Counted from the first letter of the stretch, positions 34,840-50,469 are shown. The stretch: 64,000 bases of DNA from Lepas anatifera (GCA_034440635.1 JAOTON010001526.1:1683001-1747000), one strand, 5' to 3'. Numbers and translations are program-made. Notes: generated from the sequence alone by a model not told the origin.

Positions 34840-34915
34840 GAATTCCTTTGTGCCAAGACGCAGTCTAAGTTGACTGCAGCATTTGATCATGCCCTAATGA
34901 GGCGAGGTATTACAG
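34840..34915 (+). CDS. Possible small exon, unrecognised
   Basis: Between TTAG (34836-34839) and a donor, ACAG followed by GTATGT, 76 bases are open and encode a peptide with CAKTQSKLTAAFDHALMRRG. It would be phase 0 to phase 1. The acceptor tract is weak, so this is only a candidate. Confidence 0.22.
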
Positions 34916-36039
34916 GTATGTAGCATATGGTATACCGGTAATCATGTGTATGCTGTTAAGGTCCATCATTACACAAAATGAACCCTGATACGCCGATACA
35001 TAATTGAGCATCCCAGAAAAAGGGCATAGGAATAAAACAAACGAGCCCATTATCTCTTGAATTGGTCGAAAATGTGATACTAAAAAGGCTTTTTTGCTGA
35101 AATTATTACGATTCAGGCAAAGTTTCAACTTGTTAATATTTTCCAAAAGGACAGCGCTTGAACAGTTCCTACATCATGGTTGTCCTAAGAGTCTTTTATC
35201 GTTTTCTTCAGCATCTGATAGTTATATATTGGCTTGAAATTGATAGATTTTTGTCGTTAAGTACATTGCTGAAGCTACGAATGTTGGTAAGGCCGCATCA
35301 ACGTGCAACGTCTTTGAGCCTAGCTAAGCATCAAGCATGTTTCAGCGAAATAATCCAGCTTCAATTCTGGAGTTTCTCATATTACTGAGATCACATAACA
35401 TTGTTTGTGTCTATCATGAATTTGAAAGATGCATTCGCGTGGCTTGCACGTGGTTAATGATTCTGCAGGGATTACAGAATACCAGCTCCTGTGGGATGGC
35501 GACGACTTAAACAGCAGTGCTATAAACGGATGCAATAATTACAATCCCTCCCGCTGTTCCCAGATAAAGCCCGCAAAGTAAGCTGACAGGAGACTTATCA
35601 TGCCACCAGAACAGTACTGTTGCTTATTCAATTGTATGAGAGGCTTGTCAGTTTTATTGAAAATCATGAGGTGCTGTAGTCTCGGAATTCAGTAAATGAT
35701 TTATGCTCCCAGCTGTGAACGATGGCGTGTTTTATGCTGGAGTTCGTGGCATCTCGTTAAGAGTGCTTCAGTTTTATGGTCTGTAACGTCTTAGCGCCAA
35801 AGTGAATAATTGCTTAGATCGAGTGGTGATCACTGAACAGACGCCATGCGGCTTTGTAGAACGTCTTAGCCTTGCTTGGGATGGGACAACGCGTTGCTTT
35901 TGCTTCTGCGCTGGGAATTGCTCGTTTCTTACTAATATATTTTGCTACTCATCTCCAATGTGAATGGCGTCCAAGTTTTCTTACCTGTTTCTTGGTTTTA
36001 TTTGTTGCAAAACTGCTTTTAAATATACAGCGACGACTT
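34916..36039. other. AT-rich, no recognised feature
   Basis: No repeats or exons recognised. Confidence 0.4.
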
Positions 36040-36054
36040 TTCAAGCAACGACCG

Positions 36055-36241
36055 GGGGGAGCGGTAGTAGAGTGGTCAGCACTGCTGGCTCCCACGCAGC
36101 CGACCCGGGTTCAAGGCCCGGCGGCTTCCCTAAACAAGGAGCAAGCTGGCTCCCGAGAAACCCTCCCAACAGGGAAAGAGTTGGCGACGCCATATGACCC
36201 TGGCAGTTGGTGCGTCGATAAGCCCCAATAATTATTATTTA
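36055..36241 (+). repeat. Complete tRNA-derived SINE with 15-bp target duplication
   Basis: A 187-bp element between direct repeats TTCAAGCAACGACCG (36040-36054 and 36242-36256). The tRNA-like head has AGCGGTAGTAGAGTGG (A box) and CCGGGTTCAAGGCC (B box). The body has AGAGTTGGCGACGCC and GCGTCGATAAGCCCC. The 3' tail is AATAATTATTATTTA. The perfect duplication shows recent LINE-mediated insertion. It is the reference copy for the family in this window (26566, 29255, 31277, 33502, 39480). Confidence 0.92.
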
Positions 36242-36256
36242 TTCAAGCAACGACCG

Positions 36257-36597
36257 CCGTTCAGTTGTCCGAGAGGACATAGTGGCTCACATTTTTCACC
36301 ACCTTACTTTGAGTGAGGGAAGTGGCCCACGTCACATCTGAAAAGGTAGCCACGAGTCGCTTTGTTCCGCTCAATCCTGTTGCGTCACCAGTTGAGAAGT
36401 TCAACCATTCGAATAATTACTGCACGTCCTATTATTATGCGTCCTATTATTATGTTATGCGTCCTGCTGCCAATCGGACGTTTCCGATCTACAACCAATA
36501 TAACTGTGTCAATCGGACAAACAATTGCAAGAACGGTATTCCTCATGCACCCGTATATGGGCAGCAGGAAATCGACCATGCTCACAACATTCGCAGC
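36257..36597. other. AT-rich lead-in to candidate terminal exon
   Basis: Includes ATTATTATGCGTCC tandem duplication near 36428-36465. No other feature. Confidence 0.35.
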
Positions 36598-36893
36598 TGG
36601 TTCCCTGCACTGAGCTCGCCCGCCGGGGAGGTCTTCCCGATGTGTACCAGAACTCGCAGCACTGTACTCCGGGGTTCTGCAGGGCACGTCCCGGAGCTGG
36701 CCGCGGTGTGTTCCGTACCAGGAGGAGACAGGCACGTGCTGTAAACGTGAACCAGCTCAACGTGACTGAGCTGGCCTCCTCTGAGAGCTACCGCTGGTCC
36801 AATGTTGACGCGGTGCCGGTCGCTACGCTGACCGATGCCCCGGAGATGACGCCGCTGCTCGTGCCGTCACAGACTGGCACACCCAGATTCTGA
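36598..36893 (+). CDS. Candidate terminal coding exon, unrecognised
   Basis: After a CAACATTCGCAG acceptor-like site (or a second one, GGTTCTGCAG, at 36681) the frame is open and GC-biased to TGA at 36891-36893. It encodes a Cys-containing part (HCTPGFCRA), a basic patch (FRTRRRQAR), then a polar tail with VNVNQLNVTELASSES and LLVPSQTG. The basic patch and tail would fit the cytoplasmic end of a membrane protein, but no transmembrane segment is visible here. The exon precedes the SLC4 gene on the same strand, so it belongs to another, upstream gene. The acceptor choice is uncertain. Confidence 0.42.
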
Positions 36894-39479
36894 GATGCTT
36901 TGTCGTAGCGTCACTGCTTGGTCCGACATCAGTGTACTGCTGGACGTCATCTAGAGGTCGTGCGGAGTCGGGGTGGCCGGAGTGTCGAGCTGTGCCACGA
37001 CGAACTGAGAAGTGGAGGACCATCAGCTCGTGAGAAAAATTGTCTTGTGAGTTTGTTCAAGGAGTGTGGTTGGTCCGTTACTGCATTCGTAAACATCAGG
37101 CAATGATGCGATCAAATTCTAACGTTGCTGAAAGAACCCTCCTGGAAATGATATATTCTTTACTGCATATAGAAAAATAAAAGGTGGAAATACCATTTGT
37201 TCTGTAGCTCAACTCTATTTTCCACCTTGAAGCAGGCTGGGAAATATGCACATGATAATCTTAAGCGTTTATGATTCCTACATGATATGTTGTAAATCAC
37301 TGCTGTCGCGTGCGGTATCGTGCATGACTTATCGCTCTCTGACTGCAATTTGTAGAGCATGTGATGACAGCAATCCTCTGATTTTGGCGGATCCCTTCTG
37401 GCTGTAAAGATAGCGTTTGAAGACTTCTGAAGTTCCGCCGCGTGGCGGCAAGGCTGGCAGGGAACCTCTACCGACCAGATCGGCTTCAACCCACCGGGTT
37501 TTTTCAGTGCTAGTCGCGAGTCTGTGCTATCTTTACGATGGCTTTTGGAACTGGGGAAGACGGCTGGAGGCCACGATAGGGGCAATGGGCCAGACCTTTA
37601 CCTTGAATGGCGTGGTTGGTATTCCGGTCCAGGTCTAAATTTAGATAAGTTTATTTTTTGTGGAATAAGTGTTGCCTCTATGATTTGTCGCTATGCCCAG
37701 TAGGCACACTGTCGGTGAAGTCTCCTTCTAACTTAGACAATTTACATACGACCCTGCTGGGCTCGGCCGTACTAACGCTTCTGGTGAGCTTATGATTGTC
37801 TTCCTGGAAAGCTTCCATTAATCACGAACATATTAATTGTCCAATCAATTTCCACAGTCATTAATTTCTCCTCTCCGAAATGCAGTATGTTCCTTTCAGA
37901 TGAAAGGTTTGCGAGCGGACCATTGTGAAATCTCCAGCAAACAAGTTGCGGCTATATATCTCACCGTTGGCGGCCGCTGTGGCGTGGTGTGCCAGGGCAG
38001 CACTCAGCTGGTGATGGTTATTGACCATTTGCCATACCACAGCGTCTGCGCCGGTACCACAGGGCAAACCACATTTGGTGTCAGTACCGTATCCATGTCA
38101 GAGGATTTGGGAGCAGGGTAGCTGGGTTCAAAACTCGTCAAAAACTTTTTTTTAAGAAAATTAGTTATGGGTGCTGGAGGGCCAAATGCCTTTCTGCACT
38201 TCCCTCTGGATCCGCCCCTGTGTGGGGTTGCTCATCATGTGTCAGTTGCAGATGACCTTTGCTCCAGAACGCAGAAGAACAATCCGGATGGTAGACCTGT
38301 CTAAAAATAGAAACAGCCTGATCCCTCTGACATTTAGAGAATTGGCGCTGCTTCCGCCGGGAGTTGCGGAGGAAGTATCGCCACTGCCGCTCTGGATTCG
38401 TGCTTCCTCCAGTTACATGCTGGTTCAGATGAAGAACTTGATTGGTTGATGGTTTTAATAATTATTTTAACCACACGTGGGCAAGGTGCTGTCCGTTTGT
38501 GTTAGTTTGTGTTCAGTTGCTTGTTGCTATGGTTTTCGTCCACGACTGTAATTACCAAACAAGTTCCGCTGGTGTTTTTCTTTGTCCAGTTGTCGTCAAC
38601 TATTACAATTACTGCACACACTTCGCTTGTGTTGGCTTTTGTCGAGTACTCGTCAACTGTTACAATTACCACAGTGAGTAGGCTTTTCTACTGATAGTGA
38701 GTGATTATCAAGCCAAGTAGTCTCCTCCTGAGATGCAATATAGAGCCGGGGTATGCCCACGGGAATTTCACCCTCAGAGGACGAACTCAGACTTGGTAAT
38801 AACGGGCGCAGAACTCAAACTTCATAGCTAACTCGGAGAGCGTTAGCAAAGAAGCAAACTTATGACGATACTACAGCAGCTCTTCTGTAGGTCAGCATTG
38901 GCAACCGAAAGCAAATGCAAAAATTATCTATATTCCCTCTCCTAGGCGGACGTTCCCTCGTTCCCCAGTTGGAGGACGCGTCCCTTGTCCTCCCTCTCTC
39001 ATTTGACCCCCTTGACAAAAAGGATTATGCTACCTGTAGAATATGACAGCGTGGGCTCTGCGGGGTCTACGAACGCGAGTGCTCCTGACGTTCGCCTAAT
39101 AAGCTTTGTTCAGTCCTACCCGTTAACAGAGGTGATTCACGATTTGTTGGCTCAGCGCGCTTCATCAAATCAGTGCGGAAGTTTCCATCAGGCATTAGAG
39201 TAAACACAAAGGAGCATCCGGTTGACCGCTGTCTTTGATATAACTGCTGAGTTTAAGTTCAGCGCGATGAACTCATCTCTTTTACGTACGTAACATCAAA
39301 GAGCTGTTTTAGTCTAATGCATTCTGATTCATTTGTATGCATATCAGCAGGGATTAAAACATCCCGCAGTTTATGATCTTTAGGCCTGTGCGTATTACTA
39401 CGGCGGTCATGATGTAGTGTATTTAGAGCGATGTCCTCCGGATTTCCAGTGCCTTTCTTGCATGAATTTATAATAATGT
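36894..39479. other. Intergenic spacer before the SLC4 gene
   Basis: No firm features. A short T/C-rich repeat with GTGTTAGTTTGTG and GTCAACTATTACAATTAC recurs at 38490-38670. A hAT-like right end (GGATCCGCCCCTG) lies at about 38208-38220 without a partner. Confidence 0.35.
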
Positions 39480-39632
39480 ATCGTCAAGAACTACCAAAGT
39501 TACACAACCTCCCCCACTGTCACCCTTTCGGGAGGGTTTGGGGATCACATTCACAGGCTCTGCCGGGACTTGAACCCGGGATCTGTAGCTCGGAAGACAT
39601 GGATCGTATCCAATGATCCACTCACCGTCCGG
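39480..39632 (-). repeat. tRNA-derived SINE (minus strand)
   Basis: On the minus strand a head with GGTGAGTGGATCATTGGATA and B box CCGGGTTCAAGTCCCGGC (complement near 39563-39580) is followed by a body with AATGTGATCCCCAAACCC. It belongs to the tRNA-SINE family of this window. Confidence 0.65.
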
Positions 39633-40059
39633 TTGGATGTATACCACGATACTATACATAAACATGTAACATATGATATATGCCTAAGATCTAGCTAATT
39701 ATGTCGGGCTGTGAGCGATAATAGTGTGTAGAGTCTCAGAAGTCTTCCCGATCCTAGTTTCGAACTCAAGCCGTCAAACCTTCATGTTTTCCGCCACTGG
39801 GCACGGGAGGCGGCCTCTGGCGCCTTTCCATACACTTGTGGGAGGCGCCGAATGGGACCTCTCACGACTGAGAACGGCGTCGTTTCCATACAAAGGGTAG
39901 CCCATATTTACCATTGTAGCTCATCGTGTTGACTGTTTGCTCCATGATCAATCTTATATGTTAGGCCAATTGCCCAACTCCTGCTATTTTCCTGTAGGCT
40001 GCGGCTGAAAGATCCTGTGTCTGGCGCTTTTCCATGACTGATGGACTTTGTGTTTGGCT

Positions 40060-40209
40060 CCCCCCTTGGGTGATGAACCCTGCGTCGGCCCCGCCCGTGG
40101 GTGATGCGCCCGTGCTCCCGCCCGTGGGTGATGAACCCTGCATCTGACTCCCGCCCGTGGGTGATAGACCCTGCGTCTGACTCCCGCCACCTTCCGCAGG
40201 CCTTGGGTG
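40060..40209 (+). repeat. Minisatellite ending at the SLC4 start codon
   Basis: About five units of 27-48 bp, each beginning GGGTGATG or GGGTGATA and usually followed by ACCCTGCGTC and CCCGCCCGT. The final unit, GGGTGATGGACCCTGTGTC at 40205, contains the start codon used by the SLC4 exon. The upstream units at 40073, 40104 and 40131 each carry an ATG out of frame with it; the one at 40161 has ATA instead. If transcribed, these would be upstream ATGs that could damp translation. Confidence 0.7.
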
Positions 40210-40300
40210 ATGGACCCTGTGTCGGAGACGATGGACGAGCCGCCGCGGGACCCGGGAGCCGGCCGCGTCCACCACAGCTTCACTGACCAGGACTTTGAAG
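40210..40300 (+). CDS. SLC4 bicarbonate transporter, first coding exon
   Basis: ATG at 40210 (context GTGATGG; a second in-frame ATG at 40231 has A at -3) opens 30 codons. The peptide is acidic and proline-containing and ends VHHSFTDQDFE. A GAAG-GTGAGA donor closes it in phase 1. Read alone it would be anonymous. It is assigned because it joins in phase to the exon at 44781, where the SLC4 signature begins, giving DFEEELDVTH across the junction. In the family, this extreme N-terminus is cytoplasmic and varies between isoforms. The 4.48-kb first intron contains a CT microsatellite. Confidence 0.72.
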
Positions 40301-44780
<4,480 letters not shown>

Positions 44781-44951
44781 AGGAGCTGGATGTGACCCAT
44801 GTGTTGGGCTCGGCAGGGCATCGGGCGCACTCGCTGTTTGTCAGCGTGAACCCACCTCCGTACCCGGGGCACCAGCATCGGCCGCACCACCGCTCCCGCC
44901 GCCGTCACCACCGGCACCACCACCGCGACGGCGGCGACGACGACCGTCCCA
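44781..44951 (+). CDS. SLC4 (NDAE1/NDCBE/NBCn-like), second coding exon
   Basis: Sodium-coupled SLC4 proteins move bicarbonate or carbonate across the plasma membrane and set intracellular pH. This 171-base exon is phase 1 at both ends, between a TTTCTTTGTCAG acceptor and a CCCA-GTGAGT donor. It encodes EELDVTHVLGSAGHRAHSL, then FVSVNPPPYPGH, then a long His/Arg run ending in DGGDDDRPS. The order HRAHxLFVxV-P, basic His-rich run, acidic end is the family's characteristic N-terminal segment, ahead of the conserved cytoplasmic domain. That domain and the membrane domain are not in the window. The closest match in my memory is the insect NDAE1 and vertebrate SLC4A7/A8/A10 group; the exact orthologue is not determinable. 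Confidence 0.85.
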
Positions 44952-45330
44952 GTGAGTACCCACGTCCCGGGCAGGAGCGTCCCAATACTGGGGGGCGTCC
45001 CAGTGCGTACCCACGTCCCGGGCAGGGCGTCCTAGGGAGTACCCAAGTACCGGTCAGGGGAGTCCCAGTGAGTACCCAAGTAGTGGTCTGGGGCATCCTA
45101 GTGAGTACCCAAGTAGCGGGGAGGATTGTCCCAGTGAGTACCCAAGTCCCGGGCAGGGCGTCCCAATGAGTATCCAGTCCCGGGCAGGCCGTCCCAGTGA
45201 GTACCCAAGTCCCGGGCAGGAGCGTCGCAGTGAATACCGAAGTCCCGGTCAGGGCATCCAGTGAGTACCCACGTCCCGGGCAGGGCGTCCCAATACTGGG
45301 GGGCGTCCCAGTGAGTATTCATGCCTTAGA
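44940..45330 (+). repeat. About 32-bp minisatellite built on the exon-2 splice donor
   Basis: Units read CGTCCCAGTGAGTACCCAAG followed by TCCCGGGCAGGG, period about 32-33 bp, about a dozen copies with point changes. The first unit straddles the exon 2/intron 2 boundary. Six later units keep GTGAGT after CCA, CTA or CCCA: 45068, 45101, 45134, 45197, 45261 and 45311. The exon-2 frame stays open through the array to a TGA at 45167-45169. Confidence 0.88.
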
Positions 45331-46386
45331 GAGGACTGAAGTCGCCTGCTTCCCAGTTGAGCCGCATGTGATCTGTGTTTGTGTAGGCCTGCTTATGTAT
45401 TCATTGGTTGGGTTCTACTGATGTTGGCACGGGTATATGTGCACCTCAAGTATAGAGGATGTTCATCTACTGTAAGCTGGGTATAAAATCCAACTCGGCT
45501 CGGTAAGATAATCATCCTACCAACTTTGCTTACCATTGAAAACATACTTCTCCGGTCTCTTGAAGTCTTCATTGAAGCTCCTCGCGATTATGTAAAAAGT
45601 GTAGTGAACCCGTTTCAGCCCAGTACAAGTGTGAGTTTTGTTTTCGGCCGTAATTTATGGTACAGCAGAATAGGTACAGCTGCAAAACTGGGCCACCAAA
45701 CCATGTCGGCGAGGACACAAAGGACAGAGGGCTTTAGTGTCACCTTTCCTCGAGTACTGTGTCGGTTTATGGAAGCCCAGAGGGAAACCCCATAACTCTA
45801 GAATAACTTCCCACGCCCTGAAGGTGATGTAATTAAAGCTCTCGCTGCTGGTCAGCTTTTATTTGGAAAGAATGTTGTCACAAGCATAACTGTAGCGGCC
45901 TAATTGCCTGTTAGTCGTATTTCCGGATCGTCGAACGTTATATTTGTTTATAGGGTAGCTTCATTTTTACGGTAGCTTTGTTGGCACCGGTAATGACCTC
46001 CTTTTGAACATTTTATCTATGGTCAGGAAGTATTGGCGCACTGAACTCGCACTCAGGTGGACCTGATTGTATTTGGGCTTAAGGACGCTCCAACCAGTTT
46101 GGTCATATGTTTACCCCCGAAATATGAAAAATCAGATGGTGCTGTCGGAACCTCTTTCCTGACTTTATAAAGCATAAAATGGCGGGACGTAGATATGTTT
46201 TTTTCACTTTGGCAAGAAAATGAACTAATGGAATCTAACTCTTATGCAATGGAGTTTTACATGGACCTGAACTTGTATTTGATATCACGGCTAGATAAGA
46301 CCACGACGGTGCAGGTCAGTGTTTAATCCTTTTTCTGAGCTGCATCGCTGGTCTCTCAGCACCGTAAATAACCTGCTGCGAGAGCT
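45331..46386 (+). other. SLC4 intron 2, unassigned part
   Basis: AT-rich sequence without recognised repeats or exons. Confidence 0.45.
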
Positions 46387-46390
46387 TTAA

Positions 46391-47225
46391 CACACGCATT
46401 GACGGGGGCGGGTACCCGCCCCCTCGGGTTTTTCGGAGACAGCATAAAAATGGCGGCGCGTAGCGCCGCCGTACTTGGCATAACTTTTTCCTCATCATTC
46501 TTACAACTTTTCTCAAAATTTTAAGGTTAGGTCATCTCAGGTCAGGTCACCAGTACATGTCAAGTGACCTGACCTAAAAAAAGTTTAAGATAGCATAAGT
46601 CGGAACGGGTTAACTTATCCGATTGAAACTCATATCACACAATGGCCCCACCGAGTTCTCTAAAATATGTTCCGGTATTTTTATATCGCTGACCTAAGGT
46701 CAGGTACGTGCCATGACGTCTCCATTGGAAATGCATGGGAAATATGGTTTTAACTAAATAACTCAGTAATGAATAGAGATGTAGCGTTTATTTTAACTGC
46801 ATTAGATTTGCCTTGTCATTGCAGTTCTAATGTTATGCATTTTGCCCAATTTTACCTTGACCTGACCTCAGGTCAGGTCAAATCCTTGATTTGACCTAGC
46901 AAGGTCATATTATATATCATTCGATTCGGCTTGCTGTGAGGATTCATATAGTCCAAATCGTTTTGCTCTATCTTTATTTGTGCAGATGAAATGGCCGAAA
47001 AGCTTCATTTACATGTTATCCCTATGACGGCAAGTTTTGACCTCTACTGACCTTAAATGTGACCTGACAAAAAAATAGTTCAAATATTTTCAATGGAGAA
47101 GTGGATGGGCTATCCAACGCCGTTTACCGCTTTTCGCTACCTAGCGCGGTTCTCAAGATCTTAGGGGGGCGAGTACCCGCCCCCCGTCAAAGCGAAGGTG
47201 GCTCAGACCCCCGTCAATGCGCGTG
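46391..47225 (-). mobile_element. piggyBac-like MITE, copy 3 (complete)
   Basis: An 835-bp element flanked by TTAA (46387-46390 and 47226-47229), in opposite orientation to 24549-25373. Its ends are CACACGCATTGACGGG and, inverted, CACGCGCATTGACGGG. A GGGGGCGGGTACCCGCCCCC palindrome lies near 46404-46423. The hairpin GGCGGCGCGTAGCGCCGCC is near 46453 and the AGGTCA palindrome at 46858-46880. No coding sequence. It lies in the presumed SLC4 intron 2. Confidence 0.85.
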
Positions 47226-47229
47226 TTAA

Positions 47230-49112
47230 CGAGCAACGCCAGTAATCCTCCCGACCAAGCACCTTGACTGACGGGAATAACCTCAGGAAACCGAAAAAAC
47301 GTCACTGCAGCCAGCTGCAGAACTCAGCTCCACAAACTGAGCACGGCAAATTAATCCTGTGTTTTTTGGGATTTCTTAGAAGCCGGACTAGATGTATATG
47401 CAAATAATATTTTGGCATTCATCGATGAGGATATATTCCGAGACCAGTGTCTGCGAATGTGAAGTATTGGTATTGTGGTGCTCTCCCGTCTCAGCTCTAA
47501 AATTGCTCATAACCATTGCGTTCTTCTTTGGTAGCTCAAAGGCGCTTCGCTAAATAGAACAGGAAATGACCGGCCGGCCCCTGGCCTCTCCTAATACATT
47601 ACTGTTAATGGCTATTCTATGATTCATTCAGAGATTTCTAAGGGAAAACGCACCGTCTATGTAATCATCTTTGTTCTTATATCATACAAAATTTATAATT
47701 ACCTGGGATATTCATCACTACCTATTTTTTACGAAGGAAGATCAGCCCGTGCATCGCCGGGAGTGCCATTTTATCCTCGCTCGAAATTAATGCGAGCAAT
47801 ATTAGGTATATGTAAGTGGTCATTCTTACAGGCAGTAGCCTGGGTCGTTCATATCCATGATTTTGCAGCATTCTGGACAAAGATAAAGATTGTTTACTTG
47901 GAAATCTCCTAGCAAACTGACGGTAAGCTCAGCTGTTTTTCCCAAGTGTTTCTCTCATATCGCCGCCTCGGCGGGAGACGGCCGAAGTGGGTATTCGCTA
48001 CAACTGCACGTGGTGTAGTGCGTGGTGGTGCTGCCCAGCGGCCAGTGCTGTGCCTGCCTTTGTACTGAGGGCCGGTCGGACTGGAAAAAGCCGGCGTGAC
48101 GACGTCGGCTTTGAGTGAGGCGTCGGAAAAATATTTGCAAGGATTACTTAGCATGGGCACTTAAAACAATCTTGTTAAGAAATCATGAACAAAACAGGGC
48201 TGAGCTCTACTCTTGCTCTCCGTTGCGTGAACCAGAGTTGGTGCCTGCTATAATTGATTTTCATTGAAGAGGAATTGCATGTGCACAGGCCGTGCCATGT
48301 AGCCTCCCAATAAGCCAGTACCTAAGGCTGAGTTAGCACTTCCACGCGTTTGGGTGTGACGTCATATGCTGCAGATCACTTGCATTTGTACTTGTTGAAA
48401 AACCCGTCACACATCAAGCTTTTAAAGTGCTCTCGTAATGAACATGAAGTAACGTGAAATGTGGAGGAGGTAAGAATTAGAACGCGTTCCAGTCTCTCTG
48501 CAAGGAGCCTATCCGATTACATTGAAACTGTCACAGATGTTTTATTCAGTGATCATCGCTTGAATAAACATTAAAAGTCCATGTGTTAAGCCTCGGCTGA
48601 GATGGGTTAACACATATCTTCCAGGGAAGATAAATGATGACATGTTCGTGTTCAATACCAGCTGTCGACAAATTGAATCCGGAATGTATCCACCAGTGTT
48701 TACTCTTACACGTGACGAGGGTCATACATCCAGCCCTGCCGGCACCCTGCTGGGTGTGACCGTGTTTATGAGGTACCATTCCGACGACGAATTCAATGAG
48801 TTATGCTGAGACACATCATTTCGATGTCTAAAGGTGACATGCCTTTCTCACGTGATGAAATGAAAACCTTGAAAAATGCACTTTTTTAAAACTAAATATG
48901 TTACTTGGTAGTCAATAACCGCAATATCGCCCGTAGATTGGTACCAGGGCCAAATATTACACCTTCAGAGAAGGCTAGTTCCGTAAAAGGAAATCAATTT
49001 TTCTAAAAAAAGTGGTCTATTGTTTGGGTTTTGCATTCAAGCCAATAATCTTCCTCCTCCCTGGAAAATTTCACAAATCTTCCTATCATGAACTGTTTTC
49101 GCGTATGCGGGG
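47230..49112. other. Unassigned, presumed intron
   Basis: No firm feature. 47619-47912 is open for 97 codons on the + strand but lacks motifs and coding composition. 47950-48110 is GC-richer. Confidence 0.35.
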
Positions 49113-49195
49113 TAGTTTTCCTCCGTGGGGGTGGTCCCCGGGCCCAATGGATCTCCTTGGTACTGTGTCGTGGCCTGGTACGCCGTCGCGCCGAC

Positions 49196-49261
49196 AGATG
49201 GCTCTCTGTACGAGCGCGGCCGGCGAGCCAGTCTGATCGTCGAACCTGGACAACAGGAGCT
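49196..49261 (+). CDS. Candidate phase 1-1 cassette exon
   Basis: GCGCCGACAG is followed by 66 open bases and a donor, CTCA followed by GTAAGG (49262). It encodes a peptide with GSLYERGRRASLIVEPGQQE. Both ends are phase 1, so it could be inserted after SLC4 exon 2 without changing frame. The same frame is also open upstream to 49116. I know no counterpart of this peptide in SLC4 proteins, so it may be a lineage-specific cassette, an exon of another gene, or chance. Confidence 0.32.
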
Positions 49262-49262
49262 C

Positions 49263-50010
49263 AGTAAGGCGTACTCGTGTTCAAATGCCCCACTGCTGTC
49301 AGCCGCTTGCTGCGGCTTTAAATGCTTATAATTTCTGTCTTAATTCTGTTCACAATGCAAGGTACACAACGGTGAACCTCAATAAACACAGAAATAACCA
49401 CGATGTCCGTGACCAAAACAATAAGTCTTTCTTTTTGCTCCTCCTCACATTTAATTTGCCTCTTTGTAAGGCTAACACGGCTCTCGTCAGTCGATAATGA
49501 CCTGGTGTGTTCCCGCGTCCTTTTCTGCTTGCACACATATACTCCTCAAACATCCTGTTGGCCTGCGTTACCCGGTGCCTGCCTCGTCCCTCGATCGATA
49601 CTAATCGTTGCCATCCACAGCGACCCGCTTAAACATTCAGTCAGATTTCGCTGCCGATTAGTCCAAGCTTGAGCTTCTGAAGCGGAAGAGCGGCTTTTTC
49701 GTAGCTTAGACCTGCTGGGCTTTAGTCGGGTGGGCGGGAGATCCGCCAATAGAAGAACGTGTGGCTTTTTGTCCGGTCCTCAATATGCGAACGCATGTCG
49801 TCCAGTCTTTGCTTAAGTGTGTGATCATGTCATCAGGGACGTCTAAACGTGTCATTCTCGGTCGTCGCAGGTGCTGCATACACGCTCTCCGTAGAAAGTC
49901 GACAGGTTGTCTTTGTGCGCCGAGTTTGCAAAAGTGCGCCAGGAATCTATCTATGCCTTCTGGATTACGTGAAAGGGAATATCTAATGAGGTTCATTGTG
50001 TCCGGTTGAC
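49263..50010. other. Unassigned; open minus-strand frame at 49706-49996
   Basis: The minus-strand frame (96 codons, with RYSLSRNPEGIDRFLAHF and HLSKDWTTCVRILR) is more protein-like than most. It has no recognised motif or splice signals and may be a decayed transposon fragment. Confidence 0.25.
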
Positions 50011-50021
50011 AAACTGCAGCC

Positions 50022-50140
50022 CGTTACAGCTCCGTTGATCGTGGCCCTCATCTGTTGATCGTGGTCCAGATATGTTGATCGTGGTCCCAATCCTTTGATC
50101 GTGGTCCTAATCCATTCACCGTGATTCAAATACTTGAATC
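50022..50140 (+). repeat. About 23-bp tandem repeat
   Basis: Five units with core GTTGATCGTGGTCC followed by a variable AATCC or GATAT part, decaying to the right (TTCACCGTGATTC, CTTGAATCGTTG). Confidence 0.75.
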
Positions 50141-50469
50141 GTTGAAAAGGATTCACAAATTGTAAGTAAGTGTATAATGATGCATCTAGTCGTGCATATT
50201 GCCACTGTTCTACGCATTTCGGCGGAATCGGTTTTCATCGGCAGCGGGCGTTTTAGATCTGGCCTATTGTTCACGGCGATATACGCTGTTTCTGGGGGTG
50301 GCGAACGTCTGAAGTGACATCCACTCTTACCCCTGTTCGCGTGCACTAACGGATTGCACGCACATTAGGCGGACAGAATTTGCACCGATCAGAGTTTGGA
50401 AAGTTCGCGATCAGATTGCTCTGACAAATGCAGCGTTTCAAGTCTGGTGTTGTCATGATGGGGATCGGC

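Noticed and set aside
44898..45322. Minus-strand frames with GTHWDxPxR repeats
   Set aside because: Antisense of the donor-site minisatellite.
49706..49996. Minus-strand frame that could be a transposon protein
   Set aside because: Mildly protein-like, but no conserved motif or neighbouring element ends; listed only as unassigned sequence.
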